36,525 nt of DNA from the NCBI GenBank assembly GCA_020629255.1, contig JAHDDR010000004.1, forward strand, positions 15,157-51,681, in the 5' to 3' direction. Positions 15,267 to 23,101 of the stretch are shown here, piece by piece. A program made the translations under genes and the position numbers. This DNA is from Saprospiraceae bacterium (GTDB lineage: Bacteria > Bacteroidota > Bacteroidia > Chitinophagales > Saprospiraceae). The notes below the pieces were generated by a model. That model did not search any database, had not been told where the DNA came from, and was given only the letters and a program-made list of their open reading frames with translations. Positions within the stretch are counted from its first letter, which is position 1, and every line of letters starts with the position of its first letter.

Positions 15267-15823
15267 GGCATACTACTATATATTTAATGATATTGATGCT
15301 AGGAATTTCTACATTATTTTTCTCTTCTTACCAGATAGGCAATGAACCTGAATTCACAGAAGAAGATATGCTGTTCATTCAAGAAGAAATAGAAAAAAGA
15401 ATCTTGGCCTTCAAACAGAAAAAAAACAAGGAGTGCCAAGAAGAATTGATAGAAAGGGTAGATGCAAAAGTAGATTCTCTATTAATGTACAATGCCCAAG
15501 AACTTCTTTTTGGTGATGATACTGTTTCGATCAAACCCAAACCGAACAAACCCTCTTTCCCTGAAGTTATCCGCCCCGATAACGATGCTCCACTCGCTCC
15601 ATTAATTGGAGATGAGGACTCTTTGTTACAAGATGTGCCTGTTACCAGCCCACCGGCGTTTGTTCCTCGTCCTCAGGTTGATGATATTGCACCACCAGAA
15701 GAAAATTCAGTGTCTGAACCACCCAAATTCATCCCGAATATCAAAAGGGATTCTACAAAAAACAAATTCAAAGATCGATTCAAGAAAAATGGAAAAAAAT
15801 TGGACTCCCATATCGACCAATAA
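15263..15823 (+). CDS. Exported proline-rich protein of unknown function
   Basis: 186 residues. An N-terminal hydrophobic segment (LMILMLGISTLFFSSY) serves as signal peptide or anchor. An acidic helical region follows (EFTEEDMLFIQEEIEKRI) containing one Cys, then a long proline-rich, probably disordered stretch (PPAFVPRPQVDDIAPPEE) and a basic C-terminus. It overlaps the upstream lipoprotein gene by 4 nt and the recJ start by 35 nt, placing all three in one operon. No family recognised. The partner lipoprotein suggests a role in the envelope; the link with RecJ may be only transcriptional. Confidence 0.6.
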   Translation: MRHTTIYLMILMLGISTLFFSSYQIGNEPEFTEEDMLFIQEEIEKRILAFKQKKNKECQEELIERVDAKVDSLLMYNAQELLFGDDTVSIKPKPNKPSFPEVIRPDNDAPLAPLIGDEDSLLQDVPVTSPPAFVPRPQVDDIAPPEENSVSEPPKFIPNIKRDSTKNKFKDRFKKNGKKLDSHIDQ

Positions 15824-17486
15824 AGAACAAGTACAACAATTGGTTGAAGCCTTACAAATCAATCCGCTTTTATGTGAGTTGTTGGTGCAGCGAGGCGTAT
15901 ATACTTACGAACAAGCCAAGGAATTTTTCCGCCCCTCTTTGGAACATCTTCACGATCCTTTTTTGATGAAGGATATGGATAAGGCGGTTTCTAGGATTTT
16001 AATGGCTTTGGAAAAAGAACAGAATGTTCTTCTTTATGGCGATTATGATGTGGACGGAACCACCTGCGTCGCTTTAATACACACTTTCCTAGAACGAATC
16101 GGCTGCAAACATCTTGATTATTACATCCCCGATCGTTATTCTGAAGGCTACGGCATATCTAAAAAGGGCATCGAATATGCTCATCAAAATAATATAGATG
16201 TGATGATTGCCATGGATTGTGGCATTCAAGCTATAGAAAAAGTAGACTTGGCCCATCAATTAGGTATCGATGTTATTGTTTGTGATCACCACCTTCCTTC
16301 AGAAACATTACCCAACGCCATTGCTGTCCTTGATCCTAAAAGAAAGGATTGTCCATATCCTTATAAAGAATTGAGTGGTTGCGGTGTTGTCTTTAAATTG
16401 GTACAAGGTCTGGCCCAACGAGGCGATTTTCTTCCCAATACTTGGGATGATTTATTTGATTTGCTTGTTATCAGCATTGGTTGTGATATTGTTGAAATGA
16501 AAGGAGAAAATAGAACCTTGGCCTTTTTCGGCTTGTCTCAAATCAACGAAGGCGAAGCAAGCTTAGGCATTAAAGCCCTCATAGAAAAAAGCGGTAAAGA
16601 ATTACCCATTAGTATTGGAGACTTAGTTTTTGGAAGTGGCCCTATGATAAATGCCGCTGGTCGGTTAGCTGATGCAAAAGAAGCCGTTCGATTATTGTTG
16701 AGCCATGATCCTTCTGAAGCAACAGAATTGGCCATAAGCCTTGCTTCAAAAAATCAAGAACGTAGAGATTACGAAAGGTCAATTACCCAAGAAGCCATTG
16801 ATCTCTTAGAACGATCTGGCTTTACTCCTGATTGGAAAACCATTGTTTTGAGTTCACCGAATTGGCACAAAGGGGTGCTAGGTATAGCCGCCTCCAAACT
16901 GGTAGAAAAATATCATCGACCGACCATCATACTATCCAAAAAAGATGGACTATTGGTTGGATCTGCCCGATCAATTCACGGTTTTGACCTCCATCAAGCT
17001 TTGTGTGAATGTTCTGAATGGTTAAGTAATTTTGGAGGCCACAAACATGCAGCAGGTTTATCTTTAGAACCACAACATTTATCCTCTTTCCAACAGCAGT
17101 TTGAGCAATTAGCCAAAGATTGGATTCCTAAGGAAGTTTTAGTGCCTGAAATTCCTATTGCCGCCCATCTGGATTTTGATGACATCACTCCTAGTTTCCT
17201 TAAAATACTCAAGCAGTTTGCTCCTTTTGGACCTGGTAATCGAAGACCTGTATTCCGTTCCAGCCAAGTCAAGGATACGGGTGCTTCTAGATTGGTGAAA
17301 GAGCATCATCTCAAGGCAAATTTGAAACAAGCCAATTCCCAAACGTTCGATGGTATAGGTTTTTGGATGGGGCATCATTTTGATACTATTATACAAAAAC
17401 CTATAGATATCTGTTATGTAATAGAAGAAAACCGTTGGAGAGGTAAAACTTCTATTTCTTTAAATATCAGGGATATTAAATCATAA
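15789..17486 (+). CDS. recJ: Single-stranded-DNA-specific exonuclease RecJ
   Basis: 565 residues from ATG 15789, the normal RecJ length. An upstream in-frame ATG at 15606 would add 61 residues read from the middle of the previous gene and is rejected. Motif I is GDYDVDG (Asp85, Asp87 and Asp89 bind Mn2+), the DHH motif is CDHHLPSE (166-168), and the DHHA1 motif is FGGHKHAAGL (His418), followed by the OB-fold-like C-terminal domain starting near PFGPGNRRPVFRS. RecJ degrades ssDNA 5' to 3' in recombination, base-excision and mismatch repair. It is last in an operon with a lipoprotein and an exported protein, and ends 4 nt before the convergent gene. Confidence 0.95.
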   Translation: MEKNWTPISTNKEQVQQLVEALQINPLLCELLVQRGVYTYEQAKEFFRPSLEHLHDPFLMKDMDKAVSRILMALEKEQNVLLYGDYDVDGTTCVALIHTFLERIGCKHLDYYIPDRYSEGYGISKKGIEYAHQNNIDVMIAMDCGIQAIEKVDLAHQLGIDVIVCDHHLPSETLPNAIAVLDPKRKDCPYPYKELSGCGVVFKLVQGLAQRGDFLPNTWDDLFDLLVISIGCDIVEMKGENRTLAFFGLSQINEGEASLGIKALIEKSGKELPISIGDLVFGSGPMINAAGRLADAKEAVRLLLSHDPSEATELAISLASKNQERRDYERSITQEAIDLLERSGFTPDWKTIVLSSPNWHKGVLGIAASKLVEKYHRPTIILSKKDGLLVGSARSIHGFDLHQALCECSEWLSNFGGHKHAAGLSLEPQHLSSFQQQFEQLAKDWIPKEVLVPEIPIAAHLDFDDITPSFLKILKQFAPFGPGNRRPVFRSSQVKDTGASRLVKEHHLKANLKQANSQTFDGIGFWMGHHFDTIIQKPIDICYVIEENRWRGKTSISLNIRDIKS

Positions 17487-17490
17487 CTAG

Positions 17491-17958
17491 TTATGAGCCT
17501 GCCCGATTAAATCCTTTTGCCATTTCATTGACTTCGGATTCATAAATATTTTCATAGAAACAGTATTTACCCAAGGCTTCTATTCCTACAGAAATACTGG
17601 GCGTTTTCGTTTCGTTCATCACACCTAGATATTCTTCGAAATAAGTGATGATAACTTGTAAATCGTACACTAAATTTTTAAGTCGATCAATACTTGCACG
17701 AGTATCCGGAGGTGGAAAATTTCTTTCAAGAAGTACCCGTTCCTCCGATAAAATACCTACGATATAATCTGTTACTTCTATTTCGGGTAGCTCTACTATT
17801 TGCTCGATGATTTCTAATGCGGAATTCAATTCCTTTTTAAGAGGTACTTCTTTTTGTTTAGACCATTCATCATATACTTCTAATAAAAGGCTGATGGATC
17901 TTACATAATCTTTAGCAAAAAATGCTTCTTGTGATGTTCGAATCTGATTTGTCATCAT
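17491..17958 (-). CDS. Conserved-looking hypothetical protein, all-helical
   Basis: 155 residues, no signal peptide or membrane segment, acidic and predicted mostly alpha-helical (for example KKELNSALEIIEQIVELPEI and YFEEYLGVMNE). The single distinct loop is ERNFPPPDTRASIDR in the middle. I do not recognise a domain; the size and helix pattern vaguely recall four-helix adaptor proteins, without sequence support. Codon usage looks like that of the surrounding genes, and the start (ATGATG at 17958) is clear. It lies tail-to-tail with recJ, four bases between the stop codons. The 227 nt upstream, to mscS, are A/T-rich with no gene. Confidence 0.6.
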   Translation of the reverse strand: MMTNQIRTSQEAFFAKDYVRSISLLLEVYDEWSKQKEVPLKKELNSALEIIEQIVELPEIEVTDYIVGILSEERVLLERNFPPPDTRASIDRLKNLVYDLQVIITYFEEYLGVMNETKTPSISVGIEALGKYCFYENIYESEVNEMAKGFNRAGS

Positions 17959-18185
17959 GGTATGGAATGTATTTGGAAATATGAAATAAATTCAAACACA
18001 ATATAAAACAAATAATTTTATTAAAACAATTTTTTTTAAATATAAATCCATCACATTAACATTTATGGTAGATTGAAATAAGTGTCCTTTTGAAATAGGC
18101 TCCGTCTTAAAGGCATCGTTGCAACGAGAACAAATCTCTATTAATACATTTATTTCACTTAAAACTTTAAACAGTAGAAACCAAC

Positions 18186-19007
18186 ATGGGAGATTTATTA
18201 GCTAATATTCCAGAGAATTTACAAGCTGATTTATTCAGTATGGGGAAAACCCTATTTTCGGCAATTATTGCCTTGATCATCGGTTTTATGGTCATTGGAT
18301 GGATCGTAAAATTCGTAAAATCTATAATGAGTAAAAACAATGTTGACAAAGATTTACAGCCGTTCTTGGCATCTTTGGTCAACGTAGGTTTGAAAGTATG
18401 TTTATTACTTGCCGTAGCGGGTATGTTTGGTGTAGAAACTACATCATTCGTAGCGATGCTGGGTGCGATGGCATTCGCCGTAGGTATGGCATTACAAGGA
18501 AGTTTAGGTCATTTCGCTTCAGGTGTTTTGATTCTTTTATTCAAGCCTTATAGAACGGGAGATTTGGTCGATATCCAAGGAAATGTGGGTGTTGTGGATG
18601 AAATCCAAATTTTCAATACCGTACTATTAACTCCAGATAATAAGAAAATTATCATTCCTAATGGAACCGTTACCAACGGTTCTATCACGAACATTTCCGG
18701 ACAAGGGGAAATCAAAGTCGTGATGTCTTATGGCATAGGATATTCTGATGATATTGATAAAGCAAGAACGGTTATCCAACAGGTAGCGGATTCTTGCCCA
18801 CATATATTACATGACAAGGAAGTAGATATTTTTGTAGAGGCATTAGGTGACAGCTCTGTGAATTTCGCTGTAAGGCCTTGGTGTAAGAGCGAACATTATT
18901 GGGATGTTTTCTTCTACATGCACGAAAATATCAAAAAAGCTTTCGACAAAGAAGGTGTTGGCATACCTTATCCAACTATGGATGTGAACGTTGTCAATTC
19001 CAATTAA
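18186..19007 (+). CDS. Small-conductance mechanosensitive channel, MscS family
   Basis: 273 residues, close to E. coli MscS (286). Three membrane segments: about residues 20-45 (TLFSAIIALIIGFMVIGWIV), 63-85, and the pore-lining TM3 near 92-120 with the glycine/alanine pattern FAVGMALQGSLGHFASGVLI. The cytoplasmic beta domain follows (FKPYRTGDLVDIQGNVGVVD, the MscS signature), with IIPNGTVTNGSITNIS and the alpha/beta vestibule. It opens under membrane tension to release osmolytes in hypo-osmotic shock. It stands alone with a strong terminator downstream. The start ATG at 18186 has no better alternative. Confidence 0.95.
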   Translation: MGDLLANIPENLQADLFSMGKTLFSAIIALIIGFMVIGWIVKFVKSIMSKNNVDKDLQPFLASLVNVGLKVCLLLAVAGMFGVETTSFVAMLGAMAFAVGMALQGSLGHFASGVLILLFKPYRTGDLVDIQGNVGVVDEIQIFNTVLLTPDNKKIIIPNGTVTNGSITNISGQGEIKVVMSYGIGYSDDIDKARTVIQQVADSCPHILHDKEVDIFVEALGDSSVNFAVRPWCKSEHYWDVFFYMHENIKKAFDKEGVGIPYPTMDVNVVNSN

Positions 19008-19070
19008 TTTGACATTATCAACTCGATAATAAAGAGTTCCCTTATAGTTTTTTGTTTCTCGTGACTTGAT

Positions 19071-19104
19071 TGGCGGCCGTCTTTAGACGGTCGCCACTTT
19101 TTTT
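19071..19104 (+). terminator. Intrinsic terminator after mscS
   Basis: An 11-bp stem TGGCGGCCGTC / GACGGTCGCCA (one G-U pair) with loop TTTA, followed by a T7 run at 19098-19104. A clear rho-independent terminator, separating mscS from the TetR operon. Confidence 0.9.
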
Positions 19105-19141
19105 GTTTAGACCCATTGTTAGTACGTTTGTCCTATCTTTA

Positions 19142-19173
19142 TTTGATTTTACAATCGCAGAATATTACATTTG
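19142..19173 (+). promoter_or_regulatory. Bacteroidota-type promoter of the TetR operon
   Basis: TTTG at 19142-19145 and TACATTTG at 19166-19173 are separated by 20 nt, matching the Bacteroidota consensus TTTG-N19/20-TAnnTTTG. Transcription would start within a few bases of the ATG at 19179, so the mRNA would be leaderless or nearly so. A TetR-type repressor bound here would regulate itself (inference). Confidence 0.6.
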
Positions 19174-19178
19174 TAAGG

Positions 19179-19805
19179 ATGAGTTCTACTAAAGAAAAGA
19201 TATTGGATTGTGCCATTGCCTTGTTTAATACGAAGGGATTGGTCAATGTTTCCATCCGGGACATTTCGAATAAGTTGGGCATCAGTCCGGGAAACCTTAC
19301 CTATCATTTCAAAAATAAATTATCCATTATCCAAGAAATTTATGAACGTATCGTAAAGGAAAGGACACAACTTGCTTCGGAAGTAGAATTGATTCCTTCT
19401 TTTGCCAATATCAATTCCATTTTGGATCCGCTTTTGGATTTGTATGATAAATACCGTTTTTTTTATCTGGATAGTTTAGAAATAAATCGGTTGTACCCTT
19501 CTGTTGCGAAACGACAACAAGAACACATCCAATTCCAAATTCAATTCATCAAGACCCAAATCGATTATTCTGTAAGAAAGGGTAACATGAAAAAAGAACC
19601 CCATAAAGGTTTTTATCAAGAAATGGCCCATACCGTTTGGATGCTCCTTTCTTTTTGGTTGAACCAACAAATAATTCGGGGAGAAAAAAACAATACCTTC
19701 GAAGGGGCCAAAAAAGCCATGTGGAATTTGGTCATTCCTATTCTAACAGAAAAGGGAAAAAATAATTTTGGAATAGAACCCATTGTTCAAAAAAGCAATC
19801 ATTAA
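19179..19805 (+). CDS. TetR/AcrR-family transcriptional regulator
   Basis: 208 residues from ATG 19179. A longer frame from 19116 would start upstream of the promoter, so 19179 is chosen. The N-terminal DNA-binding domain is typical: KEKILDCAIALFNTKGLVNV, then the helix-turn-helix IRDISNKLGISPGNLTYHFK, with the YHF(K) signature. The C-terminal ligand-binding half (about 60-208) is helical and aromatic-rich, as in fatty-acid- or acyl-CoA-responsive members. It is the first gene of a three-gene unit with a fatty-acid hydroxylase and an acyl-CoA ligase, so the ligand is plausibly a fatty acid or acyl-CoA (inference). Confidence 0.9.
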   Translation: MSSTKEKILDCAIALFNTKGLVNVSIRDISNKLGISPGNLTYHFKNKLSIIQEIYERIVKERTQLASEVELIPSFANINSILDPLLDLYDKYRFFYLDSLEINRLYPSVAKRQQEHIQFQIQFIKTQIDYSVRKGNMKKEPHKGFYQEMAHTVWMLLSFWLNQQIIRGEKNNTFEGAKKAMWNLVIPILTEKGKNNFGIEPIVQKSNH

Positions 19806-19829
19806 TTTTTGATTTAATTTTTTAGGATT

Positions 19830-20456
19830 ATGAAAAAAGAAAAACTATTCCTTTCCAATAAAAATATGCCAGAAAAAATAATGGAAGAAGAAGTATTTCC
19901 GGGTTTTTACATTACCCAACCGCATCTTCCTTTTCTAGTGTTTACGCCCATTGCTTTAATTATGTTGGGTATTGCACTTTTTTATATTCAGATGCCTATA
20001 AAAAATATTTTAATCGGGTTGGGGGCATCTCTCTTATTTTGGCCTGTTTTCGAATATTTCATGCATCGGTATTTATTTCATTGGGAACCTAAATCTGCCT
20101 TTGGGAAAAAATTTATTTATACCATTCACAGTGGGCATCATGATTATCCGAATGACAATAGATTGATGTTGGTGGGTCCGATTGTGAGTGTACCTGCTTT
20201 TTTAATGATTTGGGGATTGGTCTATTTAATTGCCGGGCATTATACGCATCCATTTATGGCAGGGGTAGCGACCTGTTACATGTTTTATGATTGGCTACAT
20301 TATGCCTCACACAATTATAATTTCAAAAATAAAATATTCCAAAATTTAAAAACACACCACATGCGACATCATTATGAGGATAATGAAAAAAATTTCGCTT
20401 TCACGACTTTAATTTGGGATATTATAATGAGAACCTTGCTTCAAAATAAAAAATAA
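19830..20456 (+). CDS. Fatty acid 2-hydroxylase-like membrane enzyme (FA2H/Scs7 type)
   Basis: 208 residues, fatty acid hydroxylase superfamily with about four membrane helices. The di-iron histidine motifs are all present: HRYLFH (His79, His84), HSGHHDYPND (His100, 103, 104), HYASH (157, 161) and HHMRHH (176-181). The HHDYPND version of motif 2 is that of the FA2H/Scs7 subgroup, which adds a 2-hydroxyl to sphingolipid or ceramide fatty acids with O2 and an electron donor. The cytochrome b5 domain of eukaryotic Scs7 is absent. Many Bacteroidota make sphingolipids or capnine-type sulfonolipids with hydroxylated acyl chains, a plausible substrate (inference). Gene spacing: 24 nt after tetR, 1 nt before the ligase. 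Confidence 0.88.
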   Translation: MKKEKLFLSNKNMPEKIMEEEVFPGFYITQPHLPFLVFTPIALIMLGIALFYIQMPIKNILIGLGASLLFWPVFEYFMHRYLFHWEPKSAFGKKFIYTIHSGHHDYPNDNRLMLVGPIVSVPAFLMIWGLVYLIAGHYTHPFMAGVATCYMFYDWLHYASHNYNFKNKIFQNLKTHHMRHHYEDNEKNFAFTTLIWDIIMRTLLQNKK

Positions 20457-20457
20457 A

Positions 20458-22143
20458 ATGGCGGCAGAATTACAAGACGGATTAAAATCCATTTTACAAT
20501 ATTTTTATCAATGGGAAAAAGAAAAAGCCAACGAGGTATTTCTAAAACAACCCATCGCTGGAAAATGGTATGAATTTACTTGGAAGGAAGTAGGGGATCA
20601 AGCCCGAAGAATGTGTACAGCGTTATATGACATGGGTTTTGAAAAAGGAGATCACATCGGTATTTTTTCTAAAAATTGCTACCATTGGTTTATGGCGGAT
20701 TTGGCTTTAATCATGGGCGGTTTTGTGAGCACTCCATTTTATCCCAATTTAAATGCAGAACAATTAAAAGAGGTCTTGGAGTTAAGTGATGCCAAAGGTT
20801 TGTTTGTTGGGAAATTGGATGAGTGGGAAGCTGTAAAATCGGGTGTACCTGGAAATATAAAAATAATTCGTTTTCCACATTACGAAGGAAATGCAAAAGT
20901 AAATGAAGGAAAAGGTTGGGATGAATTAATTAAAAATAATGAACCCATACCAGGAGAACCCGATATGAATATGGAAGATATTTTTTCTATCATTTTTACT
21001 TCGGGCACAACGGGAACGCCTAAGGGAGTGATGCTCCAATATAAATCGCCTGCCTTATTAATGCAAAATGAAAGGATACATAATACACTCGGAATTTTTG
21101 ATGGAAAACCCCATCATTTTTTATCTTATTTACCTTTAAATCATATTGCGGAAAGGGTTATTGTGGAGTCGGCTAGTGTGCTAACGGGCGGTACAGTGTC
21201 TTTTGCTCAATCGTTGGATACTTTTGCTCAAAATTTGCAAGAAGTACAACCCACTATTTTTATGTCGGTTCCTCGGTTGTGGGCTAAATTCCGATTGGGT
21301 ATTTTAGGAAAATTACCACAAGAAAAAATAAATCGATTATTAAAAATTCCAATTGTAAAAAATATCATTAAAAATAAAATTAAAAAAGGAATTGGATTAA
21401 ATCGGGCTAGGGTGGTTTTAACGGGAGCCGCTCCCACACCGGATAGTTTAAAAGATTGGTTCGCCCAATTCGATTTAATTTTACAAGAGGTTTATGGTAT
21501 GACCGAAAATTGTGCGGGTTGCACCTTAATGCCAAAGCATGCCGTAAAATCGGGAACGGTAGGAAAACCTCTGCCCAATGTGGATATAAAAACCGATCCG
21601 GGTACGGGTGAGGTAATTATGAAAAATCCTTGGATGATGCTGGGATATTATAATCATCCGGAAAAAACAAACGAGGTTATTAAAGATGGTTGGATCCATA
21701 CGGGAGATCAAGGACATATTGATGAGGATGGATATTTATGTATAACGGGTAGAGTGAAAGATACTTTCAAATCGGCGAAAGGAAAATATATTATTCCTGC
21801 TCCCATCGAATGGAAATTTTCTAAAAATTCTTTTATCGAAAATATTGCTGTGGTGGGTTTGGGGGTTCCCCAACCTTTGGCTCTAATCAATTTATCTGAA
21901 ATAGGAATAGAAGAAAATGAAAATATCGTTACTGAAAATTTGAAAGAACAATTAAATGAAGTAAATCAAAATTTGGTGGCATATCAAAAAGTAAATTCTA
22001 TTATTATTGTTCGTGAACCGTGGACCATCGAAAATAAAATCCTCACACCAACAATGAAAATAAAACGGAACGAATTGAATAGAAAATATCAAGCGCAATA
22101 TGATGCTTGGTATGAGGATGAAAAAAATGTAATTTGGGTGTAG
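20458..22143 (+). CDS. Long-chain acyl-CoA synthetase / AMP-binding ligase
   Basis: 561 residues, ANL superfamily. Motifs: the AMP-binding P-loop IIFTSGTTGTPKGVML (residues ~178-193), LPLNHIAERV, YGMTENCAG, and the GWIHTGDQGHIDEDGYL hinge followed by ITGRVKDTFKSAKGKYI. The catalytic C-terminal Lys is expected in LTPTMKIKRNEL. It activates fatty acids to acyl-CoA via acyl-adenylate; close homologues are long-chain (FadD-like, eukaryotic ACSL-like) ligases. The ATG is separated by one base from the hydroxylase stop, so the two are cotranslated or tightly coupled. It could feed 2-hydroxylated fatty acids into lipid synthesis or beta-oxidation. The convergent glycosyltransferase gene starts only 13 nt downstream. 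Confidence 0.92.
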   Translation: MAAELQDGLKSILQYFYQWEKEKANEVFLKQPIAGKWYEFTWKEVGDQARRMCTALYDMGFEKGDHIGIFSKNCYHWFMADLALIMGGFVSTPFYPNLNAEQLKEVLELSDAKGLFVGKLDEWEAVKSGVPGNIKIIRFPHYEGNAKVNEGKGWDELIKNNEPIPGEPDMNMEDIFSIIFTSGTTGTPKGVMLQYKSPALLMQNERIHNTLGIFDGKPHHFLSYLPLNHIAERVIVESASVLTGGTVSFAQSLDTFAQNLQEVQPTIFMSVPRLWAKFRLGILGKLPQEKINRLLKIPIVKNIIKNKIKKGIGLNRARVVLTGAAPTPDSLKDWFAQFDLILQEVYGMTENCAGCTLMPKHAVKSGTVGKPLPNVDIKTDPGTGEVIMKNPWMMLGYYNHPEKTNEVIKDGWIHTGDQGHIDEDGYLCITGRVKDTFKSAKGKYIIPAPIEWKFSKNSFIENIAVVGLGVPQPLALINLSEIGIEENENIVTENLKEQLNEVNQNLVAYQKVNSIIIVREPWTIENKILTPTMKIKRNELNRKYQAQYDAWYEDEKNVIWV

Positions 22144-22156
22144 AAGTTTTTTGAAT

Positions 22157-23080
22157 TTAACGACGGTGTCTTTTTCGTCCGAAGAATAATTTAAAAATAA
22201 AAGAATCCCAAAGCATCAACCTCTTTTTATCTTTTTGTGATTTATAAAAAACATCCAATTCTCTTTTTTCGATAATTTTCCGTTCTTTCGGATGTTTTAA
22301 CGGAAATGAAAGTATCCGATTTATTTTTGCTCCCTCGCCTGCTTTGGTATTGGTGGCTTCTTGATCAAAACCAATATTTTCGATCAAATTATATTTCGGA
22401 ATAATGGCAACACAATTATTTTGGATAGACGAAAACGCCCAAGGATATGCCCATGAATTTAATTCTTGTTTTTGGGCTGCATACCATTTATCGATGATAT
22501 AATTTTGAGCTGATTTATTATTTGTAAATTCTTCAATTCTTCCTGTATCCAAGAATTGATTTAATGTTTTCATTTCAAGATCCATAATTTCCCATGCTCT
22601 TCTCCAAGATGCCCATCCCCAAACCAAAACATGTTTAGAAAAAAAATAACTTTCGTTGATTTCTACTTCTCCCAAAGGGTTGTATCCTGTTATATGGGAT
22701 ATGCTTTTATCATTTTTATATTTTTCTAATAATTCTTCGCAATAAGGAAAAAAACTTTTATGCGGTACACAATCGTCTTCCAAAATAATTCCAAATTCTA
22801 CCTGAGAAAAAAACCAAGAAATACCTTTATAAACAGCATTTCTACATCCTAAATTTTTTTCATTATAACAGGTATGGACTTCGCAATCCCAATCTATTGA
22901 TTCAAAAAGTTTTCTCGTGTTTATACATTTTCCTTCATCCCCTTTTACATTTCCCCTAGGACCATCTCCACTTACAAATAAATATTTTGGTTTGATTTCT
23001 CTGAGTCGGTCTAAAACCTTTTGGGTTTTCTCCTTTCTATTAAATATTAATATGAGAACTGGGATATTGTATGGCATCAT
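22157..23080 (-). CDS. Glycosyltransferase, GT-A fold (nucleotide-diphospho-sugar transferase)
   Basis: 307 residues, one GT-A domain. The N-terminus IPVLILIFNRKEKTQKVLDR is the nucleotide-binding strand/helix of the family often labelled HlpA/sugar transferase. The metal-binding acidic motif is IILEDDCVPHKSFF (Glu101-Asp103), followed by the acceptor-side SHITGYNP and the VWGWASWRRAWE motif typical of this group. The C-terminus is basic (FFGRKRHRR), suggesting association with the inner membrane. It would add a sugar to a cell-surface glycan. The gene precedes nothing on the left (convergent with the acyl-CoA ligase). Upstream on the same strand, 21 nt away, is a flippase, so the two form one glycan operon. 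Either ATG of the pair at 23080 may be used. Confidence 0.85.
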   Translation of the reverse strand: MMPYNIPVLILIFNRKEKTQKVLDRLREIKPKYLFVSGDGPRGNVKGDEGKCINTRKLFESIDWDCEVHTCYNEKNLGCRNAVYKGISWFFSQVEFGIILEDDCVPHKSFFPYCEELLEKYKNDKSISHITGYNPLGEVEINESYFFSKHVLVWGWASWRRAWEIMDLEMKTLNQFLDTGRIEEFTNNKSAQNYIIDKWYAAQKQELNSWAYPWAFSSIQNNCVAIIPKYNLIENIGFDQEATNTKAGEGAKINRILSFPLKHPKERKIIEKRELDVFYKSQKDKKRLMLWDSFIFKLFFGRKRHRR

Positions 23081-23101
23081 CCTGGTTTAATTGTCCTAAA
23101 T

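Noticed and set aside
15606-15788. Longer RecJ start
   Set aside because: The added 61 residues are the out-of-frame reading of the upstream exported protein gene and do not match RecJ; ATG 15789 gives the normal length.
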